Counted from the stretch's first letter, positions 1 to 9,237 are shown. The stretch: DNA of 64,000 bases from Rhodanobacter sp. L36 (GCF_009765755.1 NZ_LMUV01000011.1:1625444-1689443), one strand, 5' to 3'. Numbers and translations: made by a program. Notes: generated by a model not told the origin, from the letters alone.

Positions 1-2
1 TG

Positions 3-1103
3 GCGATCGAGCTACAGCGTTATGCGGTCGAGGTGATCGCGGTGGATCGTTACGCGCACGCGCCGGCCATGCAGGTGGCCCATCGCAGCCACGTCATCGA
101 CATGCTCGACGGCACGGCGTTGCGCGCGCTGATCGAATTGGAAAAACCCGACTTGGTGGTGCCGGAAATCGAAGCGATCCACACGCCGACGCTGATCGAA
201 ATGGAACTCGAAGGCTTGCGCGTGATTCCGACCGCACGCGCCGCGTGGCTGACGATGGATCGCGAAGGTATCCGGCGGTTGGCAGCGGAAGAGTTGAAAC
301 TGCCGACGTCTAATTACCGTTTCTGCGACAGCGAAACTCAGTACCGCGAAGCAGCCGACGCCATCGGTTTTCCGTTCGTGATCAAACCGTTGATGAGTTC
401 GTCCGGCAAAGGCCAGAGCGTGGTGCGTGACGCCGATGGTTTGCAGGACGCGTGGGATTACGCGCAGTCCGGCGGACGCGCGGGCAAAGGTCGTGCGATC
501 GTCGAGGGTTTCGTCGATTTCGATTACGAGATCACCTTGCTCACCGTTCGACACGTGAATGGCGTGAGTTTCTGCGCGCCGATCGGCCATCGCCAGGAAG
601 ACGGCGACTATCGCGAATCCTGGCAGCCACAGCCGATGAGCGACGCCGCCATGGCCGAAGCGCAGCGACAAGCGAGTGCGATCACAGGCGCGCTCGGTGG
701 CTGGGGGGTGTTCGGCGTGGAATTTTTCGTGAAGGGTGATGCGGTGATTTTTTCCGAAGTGAGTCCGCGACCGCATGACACGGGCCTGGTCACGCTGATC
801 TCGCAGGACCTTTCCGAATTCGCGCTGCACGCACGCGCCATTCTCGGTCTGCCAGTTCCGGCCATCCAGCAATACGGACCATCTGCGTCGTGCGCCGTGC
901 TGGTCGAAGGCGAAGGCACCGCGCCGCGCTATCACCATGTGGCCGAGGCGCTCGCCGAAACGGACACGCAATTGCGCATCTTCGGCAAACCCGCGGTGAG
1001 CGGTCGTCGGCGCATGGCAGTGACACTGGCGCGCGCCGACAACGTCGAGGCGGCGGTGGCGAAGGCGATTCGCGCTGCACGCGCGTTGCGCATCGAACTC
1101 TAG
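3..1103 (+). CDS. purT: Formate-dependent phosphoribosylglycinamide formyltransferase (PurT), 5' end missing
   Basis: PurT is the folate-independent enzyme that uses formate and ATP to formylate GAR in purine synthesis. The reading frame is already open at the left edge, so about 25 N-terminal residues lie outside the window; 366 codons are visible against roughly 390 in the family. The ATP-grasp core is seen in the stretch [18 protein letters not shown], and the metal/ATP region in [12 protein letters not shown]. An internal ATG at 33 is not the true start, because strong homology-like sequence ([17 protein letters not shown]) precedes it. It is followed by a separate gene after 72 bases. 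Confidence 0.93.
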   Translation, partial: AIELQRYAVEVIAVDRYAHAPAMQVAHRSHVIDMLDGTALRALIELEKPDLVVPEIEAIHTPTLIEMELEGLRVIPTARAAWLTMDREGIRRLAAEELKLPTSNYRFCDSETQYREAADAIGFPFVIKPLMSSSGKGQSVVRDADGLQDAWDYAQSGGRAGKGRAIVEGFVDFDYEITLLTVRHVNGVSFCAPIGHRQEDGDYRESWQPQPMSDAAMAEAQRQASAITGALGGWGVFGVEFFVKGDAVIFSEVSPRPHDTGLVTLISQDLSEFALHARAILGLPVPAIQQYGPSASCAVLVEGEGTAPRYHHVAEALAETDTQLRIFGKPAVSGRRRMAVTLARADNVEAAVAKAIRAARALRIEL

Positions 1104-1175
1104 GCAGACGCGACACCGATGCCGGGCGTGACGACCTAGCCTGGACAACAACGACGATCAACAGGAAGCAGAAAG

Positions 1176-2699
1176 ATGGAACCTTCGGGATTTGCGCGCT
1201 GGATGGTGGTGGTCGTCGAACTCGGCGTGGCGTTTTCTCTGCTGCTGCTGGTTCTGCTCGTCGTGGTAGTACTGGTGACCTGGCTGGTCGATCGAAATCA
1301 GACGGCTAATTCGGTGTTGCGAAATTTCCCGGTCATCGGTCACTTTCGATACTGGTTTCTGCATCTGGGTGAATTCTTTCGCCAGTATCTCTATTCCAGC
1401 GATCGCGAAGAAATGCCTTTCAATCGTGCGCAGCGCACCTGGGTCTACCGCGCCGCCAAGAATGCCGACAACACCAATGCGTTCGGTTCCAGCCGCGACC
1501 TGCGTGGCGAGGGCGTGCCGTTTTTCGTCAACGCGCCGTTTCCGGATCTGGGCATGGATCATGTCGAGCCGGTGCCGGTAACGATCGGGCCGTATGCGCG
1601 CGAGCCTTACAGCCACGCCCCGTTCTTCAACATCTCCGCGATGAGTTTCGGCGCGCTGTCGGCGCCGGCCGTGCGCGCGCTGTCGCGCGGCGCGGCGAAG
1701 GCCGGCATCTGGATGGATACCGGCGAAGGCGGGTTGGCGCCGTATCACCTCGAAGGCGGCTGCGACATCGTTTTCGAAATCGGCACGGCCAAGTACGGCG
1801 TTCGCACGCCCGAGGGCAAACTCGACGACGACAAGCTGCTGGCGATCTGCGCGCACACGCAGGTCAAGATGGTCAGCATCAAGCTCGGGCAAGGCGCAAA
1901 GCCCGGCATGGGCGGGCTGCTGCCCGGTGCCAAGGTCACCGCGGAAATTGCCGCGATCCGCGGCATTCCGGTGGGCGAGGATTCGCAGAGTCCGAACCGT
2001 CATCTCGATATAGGTAACGTGCACGAATTGCTCGATTCGGTAGAACACATCCGCGAACTCACCGGCAAGCCGACCGGTTTCAAGGCGGTGTTCGGCGGGG
2101 TCGAATGGATCGCCGAGATGTGCGACGAAATCGCCAGGCGCGGCATGCGCAGCGCACCGGATTTCATCATCGTCGATGGTTCCGAAGGCGGCACCGGCGC
2201 GGCACCGCAAACTCTGATGGAAGGCGTCGGCCTGCCGCTGCACGAAGCGTTGCCGGCCGTACTCGACATGCTGGTGATCAAGGGCTTGCGCGAGCGCGTC
2301 AAAGTGATTTGCTCGGGCAAATGCATCACTGCGTATGACGTGGCGTGGGCATTGTCGATCGGCGCAGACTTCGTCAATTCCGCACGTGGTTTCATGCTTG
2401 CGCTCGGCTGCATCCAGTCGCTGCAGTGCAATCGCAATACATGCCCGACTGGCATCACCACGCAGAACCCCAAGCTTCAGCGCGGCCTGGTGGTCGGCGA
2501 CAAGAGCGAGCGCGTGTATCACTACGCAACCAACGTGATGCACGAAGTCGGCATCATCGCGCACAGCTGCGGCGTGAGCGAACCACGCCAACTCAATCGC
2601 CGGCATTGCCGCGTGGTGGGCGAGGACGGGCTGTCGATTCCGCTGGAAAAACTTTATCCCAATCCGGTGGCAGCCAAAATCGCCGAGCCAGCCGGGTGA
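1176..2699 (+). CDS. FMN-binding glutamate synthase family protein, membrane-anchored
   Basis: This 507-residue protein carries the FMN and Fe-S part of the glutamate synthase large subunit but not the glutaminase or NADPH parts. Residues about 10-36 form one hydrophobic segment (VVVVELGVAFSLLLLVLLVV) that should anchor it in the inner membrane. The synthase core includes NISAMSFGALSAPAV, the glycine-rich DGSEGGTGAAPQ and the 3Fe-4S cluster cysteines in CIQSLQCNRNTCPTGI. Stand-alone proteins of this kind are widespread in proteobacteria and their substrate is not settled, so true glutamate synthesis should not be assumed. An AGGAAG site precedes the ATG by about nine bases. Confidence 0.88.
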   Translation: MEPSGFARWMVVVVELGVAFSLLLLVLLVVVVLVTWLVDRNQTANSVLRNFPVIGHFRYWFLHLGEFFRQYLYSSDREEMPFNRAQRTWVYRAAKNADNTNAFGSSRDLRGEGVPFFVNAPFPDLGMDHVEPVPVTIGPYAREPYSHAPFFNISAMSFGALSAPAVRALSRGAAKAGIWMDTGEGGLAPYHLEGGCDIVFEIGTAKYGVRTPEGKLDDDKLLAICAHTQVKMVSIKLGQGAKPGMGGLLPGAKVTAEIAAIRGIPVGEDSQSPNRHLDIGNVHELLDSVEHIRELTGKPTGFKAVFGGVEWIAEMCDEIARRGMRSAPDFIIVDGSEGGTGAAPQTLMEGVGLPLHEALPAVLDMLVIKGLRERVKVICSGKCITAYDVAWALSIGADFVNSARGFMLALGCIQSLQCNRNTCPTGITTQNPKLQRGLVVGDKSERVYHYATNVMHEVGIIAHSCGVSEPRQLNRRHCRVVGEDGLSIPLEKLYPNPVAAKIAEPAG

Positions 2700-2733
2700 T
2701 GCGTCGCCCACGTATGCGGCGGACGACGCATCA
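2697..2733. terminator. Hairpin between convergent genes
   Basis: A perfect 10-base-pair inverted repeat (TGATGCGTCG ... CGACGCATCA) begins at the stop codon of the synthase-like gene and ends before the stop of the convergent lipoprotein gene. It lacks a clear U-tract, so it may act as a transcript-end stabiliser rather than a strict intrinsic terminator. Confidence 0.5.
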
Positions 2734-2744
2734 TGTTTCGCCAA

Positions 2745-3164
2745 TTACATCGAGCAACCGTAGGCGGCATAGGCGGTCTTGGCCTGGTCCATCGCTGCCT
2801 TGCACTGCGTGGCCAGCATGGCCTTGGCCTGCGGGTTGGCGGCAGCCTGCCTGAAGGCGTCGCTCTGTGCCTTGAACGCCGACTCCATTTGCGAGCGTTG
2901 TGCTTCAGGCACCTTGCTGGCAACGCAGGCGCGAACCTTGGCAATGTAATCGTCGCACTCGGCAACGCCGACGCTATCGGCCGCGGCTGCAACCGGTGCC
3001 ATTGCAGGTGAAGCACTATTGGCCGAGGCGGTCGAAGTAGCGGCAGGTGCGACTGCAGTGCTGGCTGCCACAGGGGCGGCTGGTGCGGCCTGATCGGTCT
3101 TGTTGCAGCCCACCAGGGCAATGGCCAGTGCGAGCGGCAAGAACAGTGTGGTGCGAACAGTCAT
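2745..3164 (-). CDS. Putative four-cysteine lipoprotein (paralogue of the gene at 37346)
   Basis: This is a 139-residue exported protein of unknown function. The N-terminus is a lipoprotein signal with lipobox ALVGC (lipidated Cys20), followed by an Ala/Pro/Thr-rich linker to about residue 65. A compact C-terminal domain has cysteines at 70, 80, 121 and 137. The same spacing (C-x9-C-x40-C-x15-C, with a CDDY motif at the first cysteine) occurs in the lipoprotein encoded at 37346-37816, so the two are paralogues. Two disulfides are likely in the periplasm. AAGGAAG lies eight bases before the ATG. I do not recognise a named family. Confidence 0.8.
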   Translation of the reverse strand: MTVRTTLFLPLALAIALVGCNKTDQAAPAAPVAASTAVAPAATSTASANSASPAMAPVAAAADSVGVAECDDYIAKVRACVASKVPEAQRSQMESAFKAQSDAFRQAAANPQAKAMLATQCKAAMDQAKTAYAAYGCSM

Positions 3165-3308
3165 GGGTCATCTTCCTTGTTGTAAAGCCGTGCATGTGCA
3201 GGGCGTTCTTTGATGGCTCTTTCGAGCGTTTGTCCCCTGAGCTGACTTTCAAGTGTAACAAGATGGAAGTTTGTACTTGCACTTGCGGTCGCTCCACTCG
3301 CCACGCCC

Positions 3309-4013
3309 TCAAGGCAGCGAGTGCCAGCCTTGGGCGGCTCGAATTTGCAGCGGCCTGAATCGCCGCTTGTAATCCATCTTCGGGTGACCATCGATCCAGA
3401 AGCCCAGATACAGCCATGGAATGCCGCGACGTCTTGCCAGTTCCACCTGCTGCAGGATCGCGAACGTGCCAAGACCACGCGACGTTTCGGCGGGATCGAA
3501 AAACGTATAGACGGCTGAAACACCGGTGAGGCAGATATCGGTAACGGCCAGCGCCAGCAGCCGATCAGCCTGGCGTATTTCGAGGAACAGCGTGGGGCTC
3601 CACGGCGCGGTGAGGAAGCGCCGGAAATCGCTGGCCTCCGCATCGTCCATGCCTCCGCCGGGATGGCGATGTTGCAGGTAGCGTTCGTAAAGACCGTGAC
3701 GTTCGCGGTTGTAACCCGGGATCGATTCGCTGACCACGAGGTCGGCATTGCGTATCATGCAGCGGCGTTGCGAACGATCCGGCTCGAAGTTCGCCACATC
3801 GACGCGGCACGGCGTGCACGCGTGACACTGCAGGCAGTGCGGAAGATACAGATGACCACCAGCGCGGCGAAATCCGCGTTCGAGCGCTGCGCCGTAGAGC
3901 TGGTCGAGTTGCGGTGCGGCGGGGTCGATGACCAGATTTTGCGCCGTGCGATCGGCGTAGTAGCCGCATGCATGAGGCAAGGTCTGGAACAGCCGGACAG
4001 GATCGGAGCGCAT
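3309..4013 (-). CDS. bpt: Aspartate/glutamate leucyltransferase (Bpt)
   Basis: Bpt moves leucine from Leu-tRNA onto proteins that begin with Asp or Glu, marking them for ClpS-ClpAP degradation by the N-end rule. The 234-residue length fits the family. Typical features are the N-terminal HACGYYADRTAQNLVIDP block, the cysteine-rich YLPHCLQCHACTPCRVDVA segment, and the C-terminal YLGFWIDGHPKMDYKRRFRP signature of R-transferase proteins. It is the last gene of a leftward run (amidase, tesB, DUF2007-like, bpt) with gaps of 45 bases or less, so co-transcription is likely. Confidence 0.93.
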   Translation of the reverse strand: MRSDPVRLFQTLPHACGYYADRTAQNLVIDPAAPQLDQLYGAALERGFRRAGGHLYLPHCLQCHACTPCRVDVANFEPDRSQRRCMIRNADLVVSESIPGYNRERHGLYERYLQHRHPGGGMDDAEASDFRRFLTAPWSPTLFLEIRQADRLLALAVTDICLTGVSAVYTFFDPAETSRGLGTFAILQQVELARRRGIPWLYLGFWIDGHPKMDYKRRFRPLQIRAAQGWHSLP

Positions 4014-4058
4014 GGTTCGATTCTATGCCCGGGCGGCGGGCACGACGTCAACGCAATG

Positions 4059-4442
4059 TCAGATCACGTGCGTAAAGCGCAGCAACACGATGACCGCCAG
4101 CACGGCCAGCAGCACGATGCGCCGCACGCGCGCCACCGTGCGATCGCGCTGGTTGACCGGTGAAGGATTGCGCGCGGCTGCGAGCTCCTCGCTGAAGCGA
4201 ATCACCGGCTCGATGCCGATCTCCTTCAGCAGCGCGCGCGACTTGGCGTAATCCTCCGCGCTGGTGATCCACACCTGCGGCCAGCTGTCGCGATCCTGCC
4301 GCTGCGTGTAACTGAAACGCTGCCAGGTCGGACGGTTGTAGTTCGAACGATTGGCCACGGTGGCTTCGATGCCGTGTTCGGCCATCAAGGCGACCACGGT
4401 GTCGATGTTTTCCTGGCGGGGCGAGGTATAGATCTGGCGCAT
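4059..4442 (-). CDS. DUF2007-like small protein with C-terminal membrane anchor
   Basis: This 127-residue protein is of a type often labelled 'pathogenicity-like' in xanthomonads. Residues 1-75 look like a DUF2007 (putative signal-transducing) domain: an opening RQIYTSPRQENIDTVVALM and the pattern in which a residue pair such as GIEA starts a strand after the first helix. Residues about 107-123 (RIVLLAVLAVIVLLRF) form one membrane span, leaving the domain in the cytoplasm. It sits nine bases downstream of tesB. The biochemical role is unknown; the family call is moderate and the reading frame is secure. Confidence 0.75.
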   Translation of the reverse strand: MRQIYTSPRQENIDTVVALMAEHGIEATVANRSNYNRPTWQRFSYTQRQDRDSWPQVWITSAEDYAKSRALLKEIGIEPVIRFSEELAAARNPSPVNQRDRTVARVRRIVLLAVLAVIVLLRFTHVI

Positions 4443-4451
4443 GCGTGGATT

Positions 4452-5333
4452 CTACCCGGCCTGATCTTGCGGCTGGCGCAGACGGATCAGGCCTTCCTGC
4501 GCGGTGGATGCCACCAAACGTCCATCGCGGCTGAAGATTTGCCCACGCGCGAGGCCGCGACCGCCTTGCGCCGTCGGGCTGTCGAAGGAATACAGCAGCC
4601 ATTCGTCGACGCGGAACGGACGGTGGAACCACAGCGCGTGATCAAGGCTCGCCATCTGCACGTTGTGCGTGAGATACGAAATGCCGTGCGGCAAAGTGGC
4701 CGTGCCGATGAGATGGAAATCCGAGGCATATGCAAGCAGCGCGCGATGAAGAATCGCCGCATCGCTGATCGGCGACGTGAGCTTGAACCAGATGTGCTGG
4801 ATCGGCGGGCGTTTGGCCGGATGGCGCTCGTCGCGCGGCCAAACCTGGCGAAACTCGAACGGTCCGTCGATGCCGAGCCAGCGCTGAAGTTTCACCGGCA
4901 GTCGCGCCAGTTCGTCCGGCGGCAAGGGAGGCAGCGGATCGATGTCTTCGGGTGCGGGCACTTCGGGCATCGAGGTCTGATGTTCCACGCCGTGCTCGGG
5001 TACCTGGAACGAAATGGAACCGTTGAGGATGGGCTGCCCGTGCTGGATCGCCACCACGCGCCGCGCCGAGAACGAACCGCCATCACGCGTGCGCTCCACG
5101 CTATAGACGATCGGTGCATCGATGTCGCCGGCGCGAAGAAAATACGCGTGCAGCGAATGCGCCTCGCGGATCGGTTCCACCGTTTCCTGCGCCGCTGCCA
5201 GCGCTTGCCCGAGCACCTGCCCGCCGAACACGAAGCGTGTGCCAATGTCACGGCTCTGACCGCGAAACAGGTTGTCCTCCAGCCGTTCGAGGTGCAGCAG
5301 CTCGACCAGCTCGGTCACATGGTTGGGCGGCAT
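4452..5333 (-). CDS. tesB: Acyl-CoA thioesterase II (TesB)
   Basis: TesB hydrolyses medium and long acyl-CoA to free acid and CoA in the cytosol. It is a 293-residue double hot-dog protein. The opening ELVELLHLERLEDNLFRGQS followed by FVFGGQVLGQAL is the family's N-terminal signature. The catalytic triad is visible as Asp in SLDHALWFH, Ser in the following DSPTA stretch and Gln in AQEGLIRLRQP. I chose the ATG at 5333 because it matches the family N-terminus; the longer frame starts at a TTG with unconserved residues. It ends nine bases before the DUF2007-like gene. Confidence 0.94.
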   Translation of the reverse strand: MPPNHVTELVELLHLERLEDNLFRGQSRDIGTRFVFGGQVLGQALAAAQETVEPIREAHSLHAYFLRAGDIDAPIVYSVERTRDGGSFSARRVVAIQHGQPILNGSISFQVPEHGVEHQTSMPEVPAPEDIDPLPPLPPDELARLPVKLQRWLGIDGPFEFRQVWPRDERHPAKRPPIQHIWFKLTSPISDAAILHRALLAYASDFHLIGTATLPHGISYLTHNVQMASLDHALWFHRPFRVDEWLLYSFDSPTAQGGRGLARGQIFSRDGRLVASTAQEGLIRLRQPQDQAG

Positions 5334-5366
5334 GAAGAAAAACTCGTGGTGAAGGCGAAGCCGCAA

Positions 5367-5948
5367 TTATAGTGGTGGCTGCCCGGAATCCAGCGTGCCA
5401 ACGCGTCGCAGGCCACTGTCGGCCAGCACGCGCGGCCACGGAAACATCACGCCGGGATCGAGCTTGCGACGGATCTCGAGGGCCGCATCATCGGTGGCGG
5501 GCATCATCGCGATGTCCAGGTCTTCATGCCCGGCGATGTTCTGCAGATTGGGAAATTCTTCGCGCAACCGGCCGAGCAGGAAACGCAACGCGTCGATCTG
5601 CACGTCAGGATAAGGTTCGCTCATCTGCTGGTGATGCGAATCCCACCAATGCGGATAGCGGCCGAGGTTCACCAGCTCGATGCCGATCGACTTCGGGTTG
5701 TGTCCGCGCACATGGTTAGCCACGCGCGTGCCGGGAACATAGCGAACCAGCGTGCCATCGCGATCGACGTAGTAGTGGCCGCAATTGCCGGTGCCGTTGG
5801 GGTGCAGCGGACGCTCGCCGTATTCGCGCGCCATCGCCATATCCGGAAGCTCCGTGCAATGGATCACCACCAGCTCCACCGCACTCGCGGCGCGTTCGGG
5901 CAACTGGTCGATGTAGGGCAGCGGTTGGTCGTGGATGATCGGCGGCAT
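5367..5948 (-). CDS. N-acetylmuramoyl-L-alanine amidase, Amidase_2 (AmpD-like) fold
   Basis: This 193-residue zinc amidase is predicted to cleave the lactyl-peptide bond between MurNAc (or 1,6-anhydro-MurNAc) and L-Ala. Zinc ligands are probably His in VVIHCTELP, His in NIAGHEDLD, and an acidic residue near the C-terminal LDPGVMFPW. A conserved SIGIELVN strand and GHYYVDRDGTLVRYVP block fit the fold. No signal peptide is visible, so a cytoplasmic recycling role like AmpD is plausible. The sequence is divergent from E. coli AmpD, so I leave the symbol blank. It heads the leftward run ending in bpt. Confidence 0.87.
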   Translation of the reverse strand: MPPIIHDQPLPYIDQLPERAASAVELVVIHCTELPDMAMAREYGERPLHPNGTGNCGHYYVDRDGTLVRYVPGTRVANHVRGHNPKSIGIELVNLGRYPHWWDSHHQQMSEPYPDVQIDALRFLLGRLREEFPNLQNIAGHEDLDIAMMPATDDAALEIRRKLDPGVMFPWPRVLADSGLRRVGTLDSGQPPL

Positions 5949-6036
5949 TCGCTCAGTCTCGCACGCGTCAGGGCGAGCCGGAAACGTCGCCTGTTACCAT
6001 GGCGGCCTTGCTTTTTGCAGTGTCACGGAGACCGCC

Positions 6037-6564
6037 ATGCGCGGCCAGATCATTCTTTCGCACGGTTCGGACTCCAGCCCCGATGCCACCAAGGTCAGCA
6101 CATTGGCTGCGCTTGCCGAATCGCTCGGCTGGCGCACGCATCGACCGGATTACCGTGACGACGATGCGCACGGCTACGCGAGCTGTATCGCACCACGTAT
6201 GGCGCGCCTGCGCGCGTCAATCGACGCAACGGATATGCCACCACTGCTGGTGGGATCGAGCATGGGCGCATTCGTTTCCGGTTTGGTATCACTCGATGTA
6301 TCGGTGGCCGGCCTGTTGTTGCTGGCGACACCAAGCGCCATTCCCGGTTACGCAAACGCGTTCGACTTGCGCCGTGACGTGCCGACGATGCTGGTGCATG
6401 GATGGAACGACGATGTCTGCCCCTTGGTGAGCGTGCAGTCGTTCGCAGCGCAACGCAAATTGCCGTTGCTGATCCTAGATGACGACCATCGCCTGCTGGC
6501 GAGCATGGACACAATCACCGCTCAGTTTCGACTGATGCTCGATCGATGGGCGACAACCGCATGA
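6037..6564 (+). CDS. Small alpha/beta hydrolase (YqiA/KANL3-like)
   Basis: This is a 175-residue minimal alpha/beta hydrolase. The nucleophile elbow is GSSMGAF, the acid is probably Asp in HGWNDDVCP, and the His is in DDDHRLL. The start is the ATG at 6037, preceded by ACGGAG six bases upstream; the longer open frame has no such site and an unconserved extension. Its TGA overlaps the next gene's ATG (ATGA at 6561), which implies translational coupling with the rRNA methyltransferase. The natural substrate is unknown. Confidence 0.85.
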   Translation: MRGQIILSHGSDSSPDATKVSTLAALAESLGWRTHRPDYRDDDAHGYASCIAPRMARLRASIDATDMPPLLVGSSMGAFVSGLVSLDVSVAGLLLLATPSAIPGYANAFDLRRDVPTMLVHGWNDDVCPLVSVQSFAAQRKLPLLILDDDHRLLASMDTITAQFRLMLDRWATTA

Positions 6565-8747
6565 GCCATTACTTCGCCACTTGTCCCAAGGGTCTCGAAT
6601 ATTTGTTGCGTGACGAATTGCTCGCAATGGGTGCGGTCGATGTGCGTGAAGCGATGGCTGGTGCGCATTTTTCCGGCACGCTCGAAACCGCTTATCGCGC
6701 GTGTCTGTGGTCGCGGTTGGCGAGCAGGATTCTGCTCCCTCTGGCCGAGTTCGATGCGTCCGACGATGACGCGCTGTATCGCGGGGTGCAGGACATTGAC
6801 TGGAGTCAGCATCTGGCGCCGCATGCCACGTTCGCGGTGGATGCCGGCACGGCGATGAGCAAGCTCACGCACAGCCAGTACATCGGCTTGCGCGTAAAGG
6901 ACGCGGTGGTCGACCAGTTCCGCCAGCGCGACGGCAACCGCCCGGGCATCGACACCGACGAGCCGGACTTGCGCATCAACCTGCGCCTGCGTCGCGATCG
7001 CGCCACGTTGTCGCTGGATCTGGCGGGCTCGCCGCTGCATCGCCGCGGCTGGAGGGAAGTGCAGGGCGAGGCGCCGTTGAAGGAGAACCTCGCGGCCGCG
7101 ATGCTGCTGCGCGCGCGCTGGCCGGAGGTTTACGTCGCGGGCGGTGCGTTGCTCGATCCGATGTGTGGTTCGGGCACCTTGCTAATCGAAGGTGCGTTGA
7201 TGGCTGCCGACGTGGCACCCGGTCTTCGTCGCGAATATTTCGGCTTCCTCGGCTGGCAACAACACGACATCGCGTTGTGGAAAGGACTGCTGGACGAAGC
7301 AAACCAGCGCGCCGAAACCGGCTTGCGCGGTTTGCGCAGCGTGTTCTTCGGCAGCGATGCGGATCCGCGCATGGTTCAGACGGCCAAACGCAATGCCCAG
7401 GAGGCGGGTGTGTCCGGCTTCTTCACGCTAGACAGGCAGGATGTGAGGCATGCCGCGCCGCCTGCCGGCGTCGGGTACGGCCTGGTCATCACCAACCCGC
7501 CGTATGGCGAACGGCTCGGCGAACGTGCCGAGATGCCGCAGCTTTACCGCGTGCTTGGCGACACCTTGCGCGCGCAGTTCACCGGCTGGCGCGCTGCGGT
7601 GCTGGCGGGCGATGTGGAGCTCGGTCGCGCCATGCAACTGCATGCCGACAAGCGCTATGCGCTTTACAACGGTGCGCTCGAAACCGTGCTGCTCACTTTC
7701 GACCTGAAGCAGCGCGACGAAACACCGCGCGATCCGAAGCCTCTGTCCGCCGGCGCGCAGATGCTGAAGAACCGGCTGGAGAAAAACGTTCGCCATCTGC
7801 GCAAGCGATTAACGCGCGAAGACATCCATTGCTGGCGTGCCTACGACCAGGACTTGCCCGAATACGCTGCTGCGATCGACGTCTACGGTGATACGCACGG
7901 CAACGATCACCTGCACATCCAGGAATATCGCGCACCTGCCGATGTGCCTGCCGACATCGCGCGATTGCGCCTGCGCGAAATCGCGCGCGTGGCGGGCGAT
8001 GTGCTCGGCGTGCCGCGCGAACGTATTGCACTGAAAACGCGCGAGCGCGGCAAGGGCGGTTCCAAATATGGCCAGCTCGATCAACGTGGCGAATTCGTCG
8101 AGGTGGAAGAAGGTGGACTAAAATTCCTGGTCAACCTCACTGACTATCTCGACACCGGATTGTTTCTGGATCACCGCGCCGTGCGCGCGAAAGTGCGCGA
8201 ACTCGCCGAGGGAAAATGTTTCCTCAACCTGTTTGCCTATACCGCCACGGCCAGCGTGTACGCGGCCGACGGCGGCGCGCTCGAAACCACCAGCGTGGAT
8301 CTGTCGGCAACCTATCTCGAATGGGCGTCGCGCAATCTCGCGTTGAACGGTTTTAGCGGCCCGAGTCATCGCCTCATGCAATTCGATACGCTCGAATTCC
8401 TGCAGCGCGATCGCGGGCACTACGGATTGATCTTTGTCGATCCGCCGACGTTTTCCAATTCAAAACGCGCGGATGATTTCGATGTACAACGCGATCACGT
8501 CAAGCTGCTCGATGCCTGCAACGAGCGTCTGACGCGCGACGGCGTCATCGTGTTTTCGAATAATTTCCGGCGCTTCAAGCTGGACCGAACCGAGCTTGAA
8601 ACACGTTTCGACATCGAGGAATGGACCACACCGAGCATCCCGTTCGACTTCGCGCGGCGCACCGATATTCACGGCTGCTGGCTGCTCCGTCGACGCAAGG
8701 CTGATGCCGGGATCAACCCCTGGGACACGGCAAGAATTAAAAAGTGA
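6561..8747 (+). CDS. rlmL: Bifunctional 23S rRNA methyltransferase RlmKL (m2G2445 and m7G2069)
   Basis: This 728-residue enzyme joins two SAM-dependent methyltransferases that modify 23S rRNA G2445 (N2) and G2069 (N7) during 50S assembly. The N-terminal THUMP/RlmL half begins SHYFATCPKGLEYLLRDEL and has the N2-guanine motif NPPYGERLG. The C-terminal RlmK half has FLNLFAYTATASVYAA for SAM binding and the DPPTFSNS motif. Length and domain order match the E. coli fusion. The ATG at 6561 overlaps the upstream stop; an earlier ATG at 6546 lies inside the upstream gene and is less likely. Confidence 0.96.
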   Translation: MSHYFATCPKGLEYLLRDELLAMGAVDVREAMAGAHFSGTLETAYRACLWSRLASRILLPLAEFDASDDDALYRGVQDIDWSQHLAPHATFAVDAGTAMSKLTHSQYIGLRVKDAVVDQFRQRDGNRPGIDTDEPDLRINLRLRRDRATLSLDLAGSPLHRRGWREVQGEAPLKENLAAAMLLRARWPEVYVAGGALLDPMCGSGTLLIEGALMAADVAPGLRREYFGFLGWQQHDIALWKGLLDEANQRAETGLRGLRSVFFGSDADPRMVQTAKRNAQEAGVSGFFTLDRQDVRHAAPPAGVGYGLVITNPPYGERLGERAEMPQLYRVLGDTLRAQFTGWRAAVLAGDVELGRAMQLHADKRYALYNGALETVLLTFDLKQRDETPRDPKPLSAGAQMLKNRLEKNVRHLRKRLTREDIHCWRAYDQDLPEYAAAIDVYGDTHGNDHLHIQEYRAPADVPADIARLRLREIARVAGDVLGVPRERIALKTRERGKGGSKYGQLDQRGEFVEVEEGGLKFLVNLTDYLDTGLFLDHRAVRAKVRELAEGKCFLNLFAYTATASVYAADGGALETTSVDLSATYLEWASRNLALNGFSGPSHRLMQFDTLEFLQRDRGHYGLIFVDPPTFSNSKRADDFDVQRDHVKLLDACNERLTRDGVIVFSNNFRRFKLDRTELETRFDIEEWTTPSIPFDFARRTDIHGCWLLRRRKADAGINPWDTARIKK

Positions 8748-8808
8748 ACCCTTCAGTGCACATTAAGCGTCTCCGGCCGAGCATGGCACTGCACAACGGA
8801 GAAAAATC

Positions 8809-9237
8809 ATGAACAAACGTTTCAGCGGTGCGGGCAAATTGGCGGCCATCGGTCTGGCTGTCGCAGCTGCGGTGGTCATGCCACTCAGTGCGTCGGCAAA
8901 CGGCTGGGGCGGCCACGGCGGCTACCACGGTGGTGGCTACCATGGTGGATATCACGGCGGTTACCACGGTGGTTATTACCGCGGCGGACACTGGAGTGGC
9001 GGTCGCTGGATCGCCGGTGCGCTGGTGACTGGCGCGGTGGTCGGCCTGGTGGCTGATGCCTTCCGTCCGGCACCGGTCTATTACGGTGGCCCGCCGGTGG
9101 TCTACAGCCAGCCGGGTGTGGTGTATCAGGATGGCCCGCCGGTGGTTCAGCGCCGCGTCGTCGAGACACGCACCACGGTGTACGACGATCCATCGCAGAC
9201 GCAGTACATCCGCGACGATGGCTACGACGGCAACTGA
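8809..9237 (+). CDS. Exported Gly/His/Tyr-repeat protein
   Basis: This 142-residue protein has a clear signal peptide (KLAAIGLAVAAAVVMPLSASA, cut near residue 30). It is followed by about 30 residues of tandem GGYHGG-type repeats, a short hydrophobic glycine-zipper-like segment (IAGALVTGAVVGLVADAF) and a Pro/Val/Tyr-rich tail with PPVV repeats. The His-rich repeats suggest metal binding or a surface role, but no function is known. A GGAG site precedes the ATG and a strong terminator follows. It is similar in composition and repeat unit to the lipoprotein at 25834-26256. Confidence 0.8.
   Translation: MNKRFSGAGKLAAIGLAVAAAVVMPLSASANGWGGHGGYHGGGYHGGYHGGYHGGYYRGGHWSGGRWIAGALVTGAVVGLVADAFRPAPVYYGGPPVVYSQPGVVYQDGPPVVQRRVVETRTTVYDDPSQTQYIRDDGYDGN

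Noticed and set aside
1158..2744. Long open frame (about 528 codons) antisense to the FMN synthase-like gene
   Set aside because: It mirrors a clear gene on the other strand; long antisense frames arise from GC-rich third positions, and its translation (His/Arg/Gln-rich) has no domain.
4000..4030. tRNA-like T-loop sequence GGTTCGATTC
   Set aside because: It lies at the start of bpt and has no matching acceptor, D or anticodon stems; I found no tRNA in the window.
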